A stretch of 64,000 bases of DNA from Septoria linicola (GCA_024114885.1 CP099422.1:62001-126000); one strand, 5' to 3'. Shown: positions 21,470 to 33,415, counted from the first letter of the stretch. The notes: generated by a model from the sequence alone, not told the origin. Program-made: numbers and translations.

Positions 21470-24400
21470 CAGGCTGGCTTATAGACAGACAGACACCAAT
21501 CAAGGGTAGTGTTTGTCTAATTAGTATATAATCTTCGTTTGATTAGATTATAGTGGACATTACGGCTGTCGTCTAATTAGTAGCACTACGTACTAAAGCA
21601 CGGACGTTCTATAGCCTACAAGTAAATAATTAGCTTATTACCTTATTATCCGCTATCGTTATATCTACTACTATGTTATCCGGTACTATGTTATAGCTAA
21701 ACTATAACTTTAGATACTAATTTGCTTCTACTAAGTTACTACGCGTATACTAATAAGCCTTATTTAACGTGTAACCGGCTTCGGAGAAGCTACGTTTAGT
21801 AGTAGTTAAAGACGCTAGACAAGCTAGTATATTATATACTAGCCTAGAGAGTATAGGGTATACTTTATAGTAGTCGTTCTACTACTATAAAGCGTCTGTT
21901 TTTAGTAGTGCCGGTAGCGCTATAAGATAGCGATTATACTCGTCCTATATAATCTCTTTACTTAGCTATAGTCCTTACTCGTATTACGTAAGATCGCGGT
22001 TCGTAGTAGTGTTTAATTAAGAGAGCTCGGTCGCCGTAGTCGCGTTTATAGTACTAAATCGCTCGCGGTATTCGATCTATAAGGCCTTAATAACTCTATA
22101 TGTGCGCTCGGTAAACAACTCGCTCTATAATAGTGTTTATAAAGCCTATAAGCGCTTGTTACGTACGCTAAACCTAGCGTTACTACGGCGTTATTTCTTT
22201 ACCTCTAGATTAAAGTAGAGATCCTTCTATATAGTATCAAACTAGCGTAGTTTGAAGTACGGATAAAGTACTATTAAGGCTATATAAGTAGGTAAACGAT
22301 TAGTAAGCGCGAAGTACTTGTCTAGCTTCTTCTAACCTATTAAAATACACGCCTTAAAGTATAAGTTTAGTAGTAAATCTTGCTATGTTTTAAGGTCCTC
22401 TAATACGCTTATTAGTAGGTTTAGCGTTATAAGTAACTACTATAATAAGCTATAGATATATATACTATCTATCTATAAACCTATTAACGCTTCCTTTATT
22501 AGATTAAGTAATAAATAGAGCTCTTAGAGCTTATACTAGTCGTTACTATTAAGGCAATCTTTAGCGGCTAGCGGCTTGTCGTCTACCTTACGAAAGTAAG
22601 CCTAATATAGCTCTAACGCGTCTTTAAGCTTAAGAGCTCGCTCTATTATATCGTGGTCGCTATTCTACCTTATACTACTATTTAAAATAAGCTCTAGTAT
22701 TACTATGTCTAGATTAGCTTCCTTCTACTTACTCTTAAAGAACTAGTAACGCGTTATTAAGCTACGCGCGTAGATAATAATATTATATAGTTTGCCGAGT
22801 AGTCTACGCCTATACTAAATAACGTGTTTCTCGAGGTTATTTTAAGTATAGATTAAGCGCTCGAATTAAGCTACTTCTTTATTATCTTCTACCTTATCCG
22901 AAGGCTCTATATTGTCGCTATCGCTATCGAATTCGTAGGCTTAATTAATCGCGTTAATATCGATACTATAAAGGATAGCTTTATAGACTAAATTAATAAT
23001 ATATATAGTATAGCGTAGTCTATATTTAAGTAGATTAAGGCCGAGCGAGGTAGCGAGTAATCGGTACACCTTATCGTTACTATTTACGTTATTAGATATA
23101 AAGTATTTAACCTTCTTCTTAATACCGTATTCGTAGATAACCTCTAGTATAGTATCTATAATATCTAATAAATCGTATAAGCTAAACATGTTACGTAAGC
23201 CTAGTATTACTATACGATTATAACTATGTTTATCGATAAAGTGTCTAAATATACCTATTAACTCTAGCTCGTTATTAGACTTCTAACTATTAAAGGATAC
23301 GATAACGTCGCTCTATGCCTTACTTATAAAGCGTTAGATAGCTAGTTTTAAGCTAGTAAATAGCTTTATTAACTAACGCTAGTAGGTTATATAGTTCTAA
23401 GGTACGAGGTCTAAAATACGTTAGTTTTAGAAGCTAAGGAGCCGGCGTAATCGCTTTAAGGTAGTATTACGAAGTAATTGATCGTCGCCTATCTTCTACT
23501 CGAGATATGCCTTCTACTAGCTAATTCGATTAAAGATAGTATAGTCGTCTACGCGTTATTGTTTAGTAGCGAAAGAGGCTCGTATATCTCTATTAGTTTC
23601 AGCCTTTCGTTTATAGCCTATACCTACTACCGGCGCTATATACTTACTATCTCGCGTCTAGTAGTAACCTTTACTAAAAGCTAGATTATATAGATAGTCG
23701 ATTAGTCGTATAGTCGAGGTAATACTCTTTAATACTAAGCCTTAAGAACTAGGCTTCTTAAAGTATACTCTATAGAGCTAGTAACGCGTACTAGTCGCTA
23801 CCTTAGTTAACTCTACTCTAATCTCTAGTTTCTAGTACTAGCTCGTTTTAGAGTATTTACTAGAGAGTGTTAGTATAAAGCCTTTAAAGCGTAGTCTATC
23901 TACGAGAAATCTAGTATAACTATAATAGCTAGAATAAGCTCTAGGAAGCTACGATTTAGCGTGTAACTCGGTAAGGTTATTAATAATAGTCTCTAAACTA
24001 AGCTCTAACTCTACGAAGTCTATAGTCGCGTCTATCGCTATGTTTTCGACGCGCCTTTATATTATTATTATTATAAAAGTAACTATCTAGCTCCTTCGAA
24101 TCTCTATAAACTTATAAGTTATAACTCTAAGATATTACTAAACGCGCTTCTAACTACTATTACGCTATATATAACGCGTTTTAGAGTAAATACGTTTTCC
24201 TATTAGAATCGTCGTAGTTTGTTTAGTTATACGTACTATTATAAGGTTCTATAAAGGTATAAATACAATATTAGAGTTAGATCTTAGGTTAGACTAGAAA
24301 GTAACGATTTATTAATTTAGAAATACGATAAGAAAACGAGCTTAAATTACTAGTACTAGAACTATATAAATATAGAAATGTTTTTATATAGGAATTTAGC

Positions 24401-25029
24401 TAACTATCTAAGCTTTATTTTATACCGCTAAGCTTGTCTATCTAGTATATTTTAGTAATATTATTTAGTATAGAAGAAACTATACTATAATTACGACGAT
24501 AGATTACGAGGAATTTAGGGTCTTAAGCTATTAGATTTAATATTAAGCGTGTATAAGCGAGCTCGGTTATTATAACCGAACTAATTAGATTACCTAATCG
24601 TATAGCTTTAGCCGCTTCTTACTTCTAAATAACTATACTAATACTCTTACCTTTAATATACGCGTAGTAAACTAGACACTTATAATAGTCTAGCTATACT
24701 ATCCTATATACCTACGGACTCTACTAAATTATCTCGTATATCTCTATACTACTAACTAGCGGAGAATAGTATAACAAACGCTCTAGCGCCGTCGCACGAA
24801 ATAATTGCCGTAATTCTACTAGAAAGAGCTAGGACATAGACACAGACATAGACACGGACATAGTTAAGGTAGGTCTATATAACTATGCTTGGCGCTATAT
24901 AGTACGTATCGATATAGGCGACCGGCTATCGCCTATTTGTAGTAGTGCGCTAGTCCTCTCCGTCTATCTATACTAAGCTTAATCAGACAGTATAGTACGT
25001 ACTAAAGCGCCTGTCTTTGAGCCACCCTA
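21470..25029 (-). mobile_element. hAT-family DNA transposon, copy 1 (3560 bp, RIP-mutated)
   Basis: The ends are imperfect terminal inverted repeats: CAGGCTGGCTTATAGACAG at 21470 and, reading inward from 25029, TAGGGTGGCTCAAAGACAGG. An 8-bp target duplication flanks it: CTAGCAGC at 21462-21469 and CTAGTAGC at 25030-25037, differing by one C-to-T. The transposase is on the minus strand and broken by stops. Its central part (22941-23189) reads SNNVNSNDKVYRLLATSLGL and resembles the hAT catalytic region before the GHI.NLV motif; the C-terminal dimerisation domain lies at about 21690-21880. It is nearly identical to copy 2, which is inverted relative to it. Confidence 0.93.
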
Positions 25030-25275
25030 CTAGTAGCGCCACGTCTGTTTGCGTAAGTTTCAGGGTTGCTAATACATTAGTAGGAGACCTTCGGCGATTT
25101 AGAGGGAAGTAGATTCATGCCGATACAAGTCTAGAGCGTAGAGCGATCGACCGACGCACATTATAAGTGCCTACTACAGTCTCTCAAGCCGGTAGACTAC
25201 TGTCGGCCGGCTGTCCCGACTTTCCATTGTCCTGTCCGCCGAAACTTGGAAGGAATGCGGTCCACTTACTACACG

Positions 25276-25653
25276 ATGGCAAAATTGCAGATGCTGTTCA
25301 TGGCCCTGGCCTGTCTCGCAGCGAACGTCGTAAGTGATGCTTCTAGCTTGGAGATATAGATCGTTGTCCTGCGACTAACATCTGAGGTCGACAGTGCGCC
25401 AATTGTAACAAGCCGGACTCCTGCTATACTGTGATAACCAACAAGTTCAATTGGGACACTTTTGATGCTGCGGTGCGCTTCTCCCTCACAATTCACTATT
25501 GTGCCCAGTCCTTTGCTAACTTGGAGTAAGACTGGAGGTCAATGTCCGGATGAAGTCCTGAAAGATTGCGATGCAGCCTGCTGCAGTACCTACAAGAAGC
25601 GGTACTGGAGAAATGGTGTCGAAGGGGATCACTACTTCGGGGTCGGGTGTTGA
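25276..25653 (+). CDS. Small secreted cysteine-rich protein (effector-like), 84 residues
   Basis: Three exons: 25276-25329, 25395-25472, 25531-25653. Introns are GTAAGT...GACAG (65 bp, GACTAAC branch) and GTGCGC...GTAAG (58 bp, GCTAAC branch); phases agree. Residues 1-18 (MAKLQMLFMALACLAANV) form a signal peptide. The mature part of about 66 residues has eight cysteines, spaced CANC, SC, QC, DC, CC and a terminal C, and ends in KKRYWRNGVEGDHYFGVGC. Small size, secretion signal and even cysteine count fit apoplastic fungal effectors or antimicrobial proteins; I do not recognise a named family. It lies 246 bp from hAT copy 1. Two decayed relatives follow at 26161 and 27361. Structure is well supported; role is inference. 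Confidence 0.75.
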
Positions 25654-26160
25654 AAGGGATATATTGAACCGCTTCGGAAAATCGTGCCTCATCTAGATGC
25701 TGCGTGGCCTGTACTATGGACTGGAGATATGCCAACCGCAAGGAATGCAGGGAACTAGTTTCGTCCGGCTCTCAGGCCGACCGACTTGAGGCTCAATGAT
25801 CACCAAGCCAAGCGAAAACGCGGCCGCACAACGCTGCCAAAGTTCCGGGTCTTGGATACAGACATTCAGATTCCGACTATCACTCCATATCAGCTGTTCG
25901 GGCAGCTTCCACCATCTCCCGAGAAGCAGGCGAACCCTCCCAAGCTCGAATACAGGAGAAAGATCGTAATCGGTTGGGTCCAGAAGCTGATGAACAATGG
26001 CAGCTCAGTTATCTGCGGCGGCTGGTCGCTGTAAAGTTATCGACATGAAGATAGTATATGCTCGGCTTTTGACAGGCAGAAGAGAAGCATCAGACAGCTA
26101 GGGGTATTTGCCGCATTTTACCACACATCAAGCGAGATCTAGCTGATCTACCACAACTCA
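25654..26160. other. Spacer in the cysteine-rich cluster
   Basis: A + strand open frame at 25786-26034 (82 residues, from MRLNDHQAKRKRGRTTLPKF) has no recognisable domain and no supporting context, so I do not call it a gene. Nothing else was identified. Confidence 0.35.
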
Positions 26161-26436
26161 TGCAATGCTATCCAAATGCCCACCTGCTGCTTCAGAAGTC
26201 TGAACGATGCCAAAGGTGGCAGCTCCTTTGACCCTGCTGTAAGCTACATTGGCGTTTCTCTCTGCATCTTGCCCGTCTGTTTTGTGTAGAGAGTGCTGAT
26301 TTTGGCTCGTTGAAATGGCGATCTCTGTGGTCCCGCTGTGTTAACCGACTGTGATGCTGCAGGCCGTAGCAAGGTTAAGAAGAGGTACTGGAAGAGTGGT
26401 ATCGAGGGAGACTACTACTATAGCGTCGGCTGCTAG
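26161..26436 (+). pseudogene. Decayed paralog of the cysteine-rich secreted gene (copy 2)
   Basis: Exon-2-like sequence starts at 26161 (CNAIQMPTCCFRSLNDAK...SFDPA) and is followed by GTAAGC as the donor, at the same place as the second intron of the 25276 gene. Exon-3-like sequence ends at 26436 with TDCDAAGRSKVKKRYWKSG...EGDYYYSVGC. The CC pair is replaced by GR, an in-frame TGA lies shortly upstream of the exon-3 part with no usable acceptor between, and no signal-peptide exon was found. It is therefore probably dead. The retained KKRYW..G.EGD.YY.VGC tail shows common descent. Confidence 0.6.
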
Positions 26437-27054
26437 GACATCTAGGCTTCGAAGCTGCGTTTCGCCGGGCTCGGTGTGGTGTTGGCTAGAGCACGGTGGC
26501 CACAGGAGAGATATGCGGTATATCCACGCGCCGACACGATGATCATGCCACGATTCGCATCGAAAGCGAGTCTGTTGTGGTTATCTCTCAAGAAGCTTCT
26601 ACTAGTCTGGGGGCCCCGGTTCAATGATAGGGATATCCGCGACAGGAGTTTCTATCTACGTTGAATTGAGAATGTCTATTATTTCCACCGTAATACATTC
26701 TCGGCCGGCCATAGGCGCGCAGACAGCAATCACGCCAACGCACGCGGACTGCGTGCGCATGCGGCATGAACCACTGATCAGCCGGCTCCTAATCAGCATA
26801 TAATAGTCATCATGGAGCCATCTGGACGCCCAATCTATCATCACTCCAGGTTCTTGTCCCTTCTCGTGTCCAGATAGGCGAATTGTACTCAGAAGGAGCT
26901 CTCTGTCTTCAGTCCGAGATGGAGGAGTCTGGAGAATTCGCGGAGGACGGGGACATCGATTGTCCTGCGGCAGGTGTTGGTGCCGCGTTGTCTCCAGCGG
27001 TCTGGTCCTCGATTGATTTCATCAACAACGCGATAGATCCTACCGGCGTTGTTC
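26437..27054. other. Spacer, no clear gene
   Basis: Open frames on both strands at 26883-27142 overlap the end of the chromodomain fragment and look like chance frames in GC-balanced DNA. No domain was recognised. Confidence 0.35.
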
Positions 27055-27315
27055 CTAGTGGAACGTCCTTAGAAGCTGCTGGCAGTTCGTGAGGTTCTTC
27101 TTTGGTTCCCAGGTATTTTCTGAGTCGTCGTATCCTTTCCATTTGACTAAGTATTTCTGACCTTTCTGGTCTAGGATTTTCTCGACTTCGAATTCGTCGG
27201 TTTCTTCAGGTTGGAAGTGGAATGTTTCCTGGCAAGCCTTTCGCTCATTGCGATATGGCACACTCTCATTTTCGTGGTAGGCTATCTTGCAGCGAGTACG
27301 GTAAGTATAACCCAA
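27055..27315 (-). pseudogene. Chromodomain fragment, probably from a Gypsy-type chromovirus
   Basis: The minus-strand frame 27315-27055 encodes 86 residues ending in a clear chromodomain: EFEVEKILDQKGQKYLVKWK, then GYDDSENTWEPKKNL and QQLLRTFH, with the aromatic cage positions present. A stop directly after this motif and the absence of other domains match the end of a chromovirus integrase. No RT or integrase core lies near it. Unlike the other transposon remains here it is not TA-rich, so it escaped RIP or was acquired later. A host chromodomain gene fragment is the alternative. Confidence 0.6.
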
Positions 27316-27360
27316 TCATGGAGCTCGGCATCGACATCAGACTGACTTGACAACAATAGT

Positions 27361-27621
27361 CAGCCGTCTGTAACTAACCCGAACGTTGTACGAACAATCT
27401 AATCACTCCTTTCGACGGTCATTTCTGGAAAGGGCAAAATGGTGTTAGTTCATGGCATATCACCATACTTCTTGTTGTACATGCTGAGAGATGTACGGAA
27501 TGCTGATCGCTGTAGCAATACCATCTGGCTGGACTGTAACGCCGAATGCTGCAGTACTTCCAAGAAGCGGTGGTGGAAGAACGGTGTGGAGGGAGATCAT
27601 TACTATGGAATCACCTGTTGA
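27361..27621 (+). pseudogene. Decayed paralog of the cysteine-rich secreted gene (copy 3)
   Basis: Exon-2-like sequence at about 27361-27417 reads SAVCN, stop, PERCTNNLITPFDG, aligning with CANCNKPDSC and the TFDAA end of exon 2 in the 25276 gene; the lysine codon is replaced by TAA at 27375. Exon-3-like sequence ends at 27621: RCSNTIWLDCNAECCSTSK followed by KKRWWKNGVEGDHYYGITC, with all the expected cysteines. An ATG at 27439 opens a 60-residue frame, but its N-terminus is not a convincing signal peptide. The last exon is intact, so recent loss of the 5' part is likely. A functional gene with another exon structure cannot be excluded. Confidence 0.6.
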
Positions 27622-28100
27622 AGAACATGAGTTGCGAGAGTGTGAGCTTGGGTGGTGTGGGCTGGCAAAGTGAAGAAGGTAATGGCGAATGAGACGACTG
27701 ATTAAATGCTGAGGCGACAGGACAAGCAACACTGGACCTAGGACAAGTGAAGCCGACTCTGGTATGCAACACAGCCAGAGTACTGACACTGCCCATGGGA
27801 GAGGCCATGGGGAAGTGGCGTAACGTTCAGACAAATTTTTATCAAGGCAAACCAATTGTTTCCTGGATATCGAGCTGAAGATGCTTTCCTTATCGACTGA
27901 ACACTATAGAGACCATGGGTATTTGATCTCGATCGTCAGACTGATTTGCGAGGGACCCTATGTTTCGGATAGCGTGGATTCAACTGAAAGTGAAGCTGCG
28001 TCAAGCATGCGTGCGGCCAATTGGATATGCACGCCAAGAACAGTGAGGTGTTTTCCATAGTGCCTTCCATTGACGTTAACTCTTCTCCCATTTCAAGCAA
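27622..28100. other. Spacer, no gene seen
   Basis: No feature recognised. It contains the 5' flank of the split gene that starts at 28101. Confidence 0.4.
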
Positions 28101-31100
28101 ATGACCACACTGAGGTCAACCACACCACGCGCCACTGGAAGCCCACTCCAAGGCGACGCTGGAGTACGAGATGTTCCCGCCCATCTTAGAGATCTTCGCT
28201 CGTCCTGCGCCTTCGAGCTGCTCAAAACAACGCCAGAAGAACCCGCCGGTCCTCCGCTGTCAAATTTTCCACTCCCACGAGAGCTTCGAGATGGAATCTA
28301 CCAGTACCTTCTGGCTGGCGACTATGTTCGTGCCGAGCGAAAGCCTATGCGACCCGCACCAGATTTCCGCGCGTTCAGCTTCCACACGAATATCCTGGCC
28401 ATGAACAAGGAAATTCACCGAGAAGCCTCAGAACTCCTTGCCAAGAGAAACATCTTTGTCGGCATCACAACTCCTGGCGCGATGAGCATGCATCTCCTAA
28501 GCTTTTCGATGTGCCAGTCATCGCGAACGTCGAGAACTCCTGTCGAGCTTTCACGTCAAGCTCCGTTGAGCTTCACTTCAAGTACCTAGATGCTGTCCCT
28601 CACCCATCATCGCATCAGGTATTCGTGATGTTTGCGCAGGATCTGCCTCACCTCACGCGCATTCTACATTGGCACAATCACGATGTTCGCTGGCCTAGAG
28701 GACAACTTATGACCTCTAACGGACACATGTTCGATGTTAGTAAGCTGCCCGACTGGCGGTTCGTGAGTACCTCTATTTACACAACCTCAAGTAGGTACCA
28801 GAATCTGGATTAGTAAGCGAGCCGCTGGACTAAGTTGCAGGTAATTATCAGCGCCGTAAGCTCGACAATTGTGCCGGGCCAGACCCTGGTAGTTAGGCAC
28901 ACTTCTCTGGCCAGGGAGGTCGACCGTTGTTTGTCCACCGAGACTCAGCTTCAGGACACGATTGCTGCAACGCAGATCTGGCGCATCGCCTGTTGGACTA
29001 GTCTCGTTGATGCATTGAGAGTACGCAAAGATCGTGCAGACAGTCTTGCTCGCGGTGGTCACCACGATGCCGCGATCGAGCGCTACATTGATATCGTGTC
29101 TCCCTACGACCAATGGAAGAAGATGACCGCATGCAGGCAATCTTGGGCCCCTTATCAGAAGCATGTTGAGCAGGTGATGGTCGACATTGTGGCAGGGTGG
29201 CTCAAAGACAGGCGCTTTAGTACGTACTGTACTGTCTGATTGAGCTCAGTACAGATAGACGGAGAGGACCAGCGCACTACTACAAACAGGCGACAGCCGG
29301 TCGCCTGTATCGATACGTACCATGTAGCGCCAAGCATAGTTGTATAGACCTACCTCAACCGTGTCCGTGTCCGTGTCCTAGCTCTTTCTAGTAGAATTAT
29401 AGCAATTGTTTCGTGCGACGGCGCTAGAGCGTTTGTTGTACTATTCTCCGCCGGTCAGCGGTATAGAGATATACGAGATGATTCGGTAGAGTCCGTAGGT
29501 ACATAGGATAGTGTAGCTAGACTATTATAAGTGTCTAGTTTACTACGCGCGTGTTAAAGGTAAGGGTATTAGTATAGTTGTTTAAAAGCAAGAAGCAGCT
29601 AAAGCTATACGATTAGGCAATCTAATTAGTTCGGTTATAATAACCGAGCTCGCTTATACACGCTTAATATTAAATCTAATAGCTCAAGACTCTAAATTCC
29701 TTATAATCTATCGTCGTAATTATAGTATAGTTTCTTCTATACTAAATAATATTACTAAAATATACTAGATAGACAAGCTTAGTAGTATAAAATGAAGCTT
29801 AGATAGTTAGCTAAATTCCTATATAAAAACATTTCTATATTTATATAGTTCTAGTACTAGCAATTTGAGCTCGTTTTCTTATCGTATTTCCGAATTAATA
29901 AATCGTTACTTTCTAGTCTAACCTAAGATCTAACTCTAATATTACATTTATACCTTTATAGAACCTTATAATAGTACGTATAACTAAACAAACTACGACG
30001 ATTCTAATAGGAAAACGTATTTACTCTAAAACGCGTTATATATAGCGTAATAGCGGTTAGAAGCGTGTTTAGTAATATCTTAGGGTTATAACTTACAAGT
30101 TTATAGGGATTCAGAGGAGCTAGATAGTTACTTTTATAATAATAATAATATAAAGGCGCGTCGAAAACATAGCGATAGACGCGACTATAGACTTCGTAGA
30201 GTTAGAGCTTAGTTTAGAGACTATTATCGATAACCTTACTAAGTTATACGCTAAATCGCGGCTTCCTAGAGCTTATTCTAGCTATTATAGTTATACTAGA
30301 TTTCTCGTAGATAGACTACGCTTTAAAGGCTTTATACTAATACTCTCTAGTAAATACTCTAAAACGAGCTAGTACTAGAAACTAGAGATTAGAGTAGAGT
30401 TAACTAAGGTAGCGACTAGTACGCGTTACTAGCTCTATAGAGTATACTTTAAGAAGCCTAGTTCTTAAAGCTTAGTATTAAAGAGTATTACCTCGACTAC
30501 ACGACTAATCGACTATCTATATAATCCAGCTTTTAGTAAAGGTTACTACTAGACGCGAGATAGTAAGTATACGGCGCTAGTAGTAGGTATAGGCTATAAA
30601 CGAAAGGCTGAAACTAATAGAGACATATAAGCCTCTTTCGCCGCTAAATAATAACGCGTAGACGACTATACTATCTTTAATCGAATTAGCTAGTAGAAGA
30701 TATATCTCGAGTAGAAGATAGGTAACGATTAATTACTTCGTAATACTACCTTAAAGCGATTACGCTAGCTCCTTAGCTTCTAAAACTAACATATTTCAGA
30801 TCTTGTACCTTAGAACTATATAACCTATCGGCGTTAGTTAATAAAGCTATTTACTAGCTTAAAACTAGCTATCTAACGCTTTATAAGTAAGGTATAGAGC
30901 GACGTTGTCGTATCCTTTAATAGTTAGAAGTCTAATAACGAGCTAGAGTTAATAGGTATATTCGGATACTTTATCGATAAATATAGTTATAATCGCGTAG
31001 TAATACTAGGCTTACGTAATATGTTTAGCTCGCACGATTTATTAGATATTATAGATACTATACTAGAGGTTATCTACGAATATAGTATTAAGAAAAAGGT

Positions 31101-33415
31101 TAAATACTTTATGTCTAATAACGTGAATAGTAACGATAAGGTATGCCGACTACTCGCTACCTCGCTCGGCCTTAATCTACTTAAATATAGACTACGCTAT
31201 ACTATATATATTATTAATTTAGTCTATAAAGCTATCCTTTATAGTGTCGATATTAACGCGATTAATCAAGCCTACGAATTCGATAGCGATAGCGACAATA
31301 TAGAGCCTTTAGATAAGGTAGAAGATAATAAAGAAGTAGCTTAATTCGAGCGCTTAATCCGTACTTAAAATAACCTCGAGAAACACGTTATTTAGCGTAG
31401 GCGTAGACCGCTTAGCAAACTATATAACATTGTTATCTACGCGCGTAGCTTAATAACGCGTCGCTAGTTCTTTAAGAGTAAGTAGAAGGAAGCTAATCCG
31501 GATATAGTAATACTAGAGCTTATTTTAAATAGCGGTATAAGGTAGAATAGCGACCACGATATAATAGAGCGAGCTCTTAAGCTTAAAGACGCGTTAGAGC
31601 TATATTAGGCTCACTTTCGCGAGGTAGACGATAAGCCGCTAGCTGCTAAAGATTGCCTTAATAGTAACGACTAGTATAAGCTCTAAGAGCTCTATTTATT
31701 ACTTAATCTAATAAAGGAAGCGTTAATAGGTTTATAGATAGATAGTATATATATCTATAGCTTATTATAGTAGTTACTTATAACGCTAAACCTACTAATA
31801 AGCGTATTAGAGGACCTTAAAACATAGTAAGATTCACTACTAAACTTATACTTCAAGGCGTGTGTTTTAATAGGTTAGAAGAAGCTAGACAAGTACTTCG
31901 CGCTTACTAATCGTTTACCTACTTATATAGCCTTAATAGTGCTTTATCCGTACTTCAAACTACGCTAGTTTAATACTATATAGAAGGATCTCCGCTTTGA
32001 TCTAGAGGTAAAGAAATAACGCCGTAGCAACGCTAGGTTTAGCGTACGTAACAAGCGCTTATAGGCTTTATAAATACTATTATAGGGCGAGTTGTTTACC
32101 GAGCGTACACGTAGAGTTATTAAGGCCTTATAGATCGAATACCGCGAGCGATTTAGTACTATAAACGCGACTACGGCGACTAAGCCCTCTTAATTAAACA
32201 CTACTACGAACTACGATCCTACGTAATACGAGTAAGGACTATAGCTAAGTAAAGAGATTATATAGGACGAGTATAATCGCTATCTTATAGCGCTACCGGC
32301 ACTACTAAAAACAGACGCTTTATAGTAGTAGAACGACTACTATAAAGTATACCCTATACTCTCTAGGCTAGTATATAATATACTAGCTTGTCCGGCGTCT
32401 TTAACTACTACTAAACGTAGCTTCTCCGAAGCCGGTTATACGTTGGATAAGGCTTATTAGTATACGCGTAGTAACTTAGTAGAAGCAAATTAGTGTCTAA
32501 AGTCATAGTTTAGCTATAATATAGTACCGGACAACATAGTAGTGGACATAACGACAGCGGACAATAAGGCAATAAGCTAATTATTCACTTGTAGGCTACA
32601 GAACGTCCGTGCTTTAGTACGTAGTGCTACTAATTAGACGACAGCCGCAATATCCACTATAATCCAATCAAACGAAGATTATATACCAATCAGACAAACA
32701 CTACCCTTGATTGGTGTCTGTCTGTCTATGAGCCAGCCTGCATTGTGGTCACAGCCTACTTTCTCATGCTGTCAGACTCGCGGTCTTTGGACGACTTCGA
32801 CAACATCATCAATCCTATCTACGTTCGGCTTGTCACCAGTCTTACCACCATGCTTCACACAGTTGAGGTTCATCCGCGCGGTTCCGAAGCGTTGCTAGAC
32901 GAGCATAGTGTAAACCACCTCTCTGCACTCTTGGAGCTCATGGGAGGGGAGTCTTCTCACTCTGATGGGCTCTCTCATGATTCGTTGCTTGGGACCATAA
33001 CAGGTCTTAAGCGGCCGCGACAACGCCGTGCGCTTCATGGTCTGCCAACTATCTTCATCGATCACGACCTGGCGGCTCTCGAGGCAATTCTTAATGATCC
33101 GAAGGTCAGTCCGTAAATCTAGCTCGACGAGATCATTGCTGATACAACAGATAGCAATTCTCGGCGTACATGACAAACAGCATGACAGACGAAGATCTCA
33201 TCAATGGCCTGAGCATTCGTATGATGGGCCCAATCATCGTCGATACTCCAGAGCCTGAGGCCCTCAGAGCGCTGCGGCCCAAGAGAATGGTACGATGGAC
33301 CGACCTGGACGCCGAAGATAGCTATGCCGCCGTAAGAGCTCAGGCTACTCGATCGTGGGGCTGCTTGAGCTATCTTCATCATGGCCGCAGTCATTGTTTG
33401 ACGGCATGCGACTGA
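28101..33415 (+). pseudogene. Paralog of the 14586 LPxELR gene, split by hAT copy 2
   Basis: The 5' part, 28101-29192, has FPLPRELRDGIYQYLL and NILAMNKEIHREAS, matching the 14586 gene. A one-base frameshift lies at about 28480-28505 (before FDVPVIANVE). An intron of 78 bp at 28763-28840 (GTGAGT...TTGCAG) contains the in-frame stops. At 29193 the hAT element interrupts the frame; coding resumes at 32749 after the second CATTGTGG, and removal of the element plus one 8-bp copy restores the frame across VDIV to VTAYFLMLSD. A last intron at 33105-33154 (GTCAGT...ATAG, 50 bp) lies where the 14586 gene has its intron, followed by NSMTDEDLINGLSI and the end at 33415. Two lesions make it non-functional. 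Confidence 0.82.
29193..32740 (+). mobile_element. hAT-family DNA transposon, copy 2 (3548 bp, RIP-mutated)
   Basis: Termini CAGGGTGGCTCAAAGACAGG at 29193 and, inward from 32740, CAGGCTGGCTCATAGACAG. The perfect 8-bp target duplication CATTGTGG flanks it at 29185-29192 and 32741-32748. The transposase is on the + strand: the central region at 31021-31344 reads SNNVNSNDKVCRLLATSLGL and then the NLV segment, and the C-terminal dimerisation domain at about 32340-32535 reads ACPASLTTTKRSFSEAGYTL and RSNLVEAN.CLKS, the hAT hallmark. Many TAG/TAA stops show it is inactive. It differs from copy 1 by 12 bp in length, explained by two fewer units of a GTGTCC-type repeat near 29361. Confidence 0.95.

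Noticed and set aside
22941..23189. 82-residue minus-strand open frame as a separate gene
   Set aside because: It is a piece of the RIP-broken hAT transposase; the same segment occurs in copy 2 at 31021-31344.
25786..26034. 82-residue + strand frame as a gene in the cysteine-rich cluster
   Set aside because: No domain, no signal peptide, no homologous partner among the neighbouring copies.
26883..27142. Open frames on both strands at the end of the chromodomain fragment
   Set aside because: They overlap each other, continue past the natural stop of the chromodomain in another frame, and show no domain.
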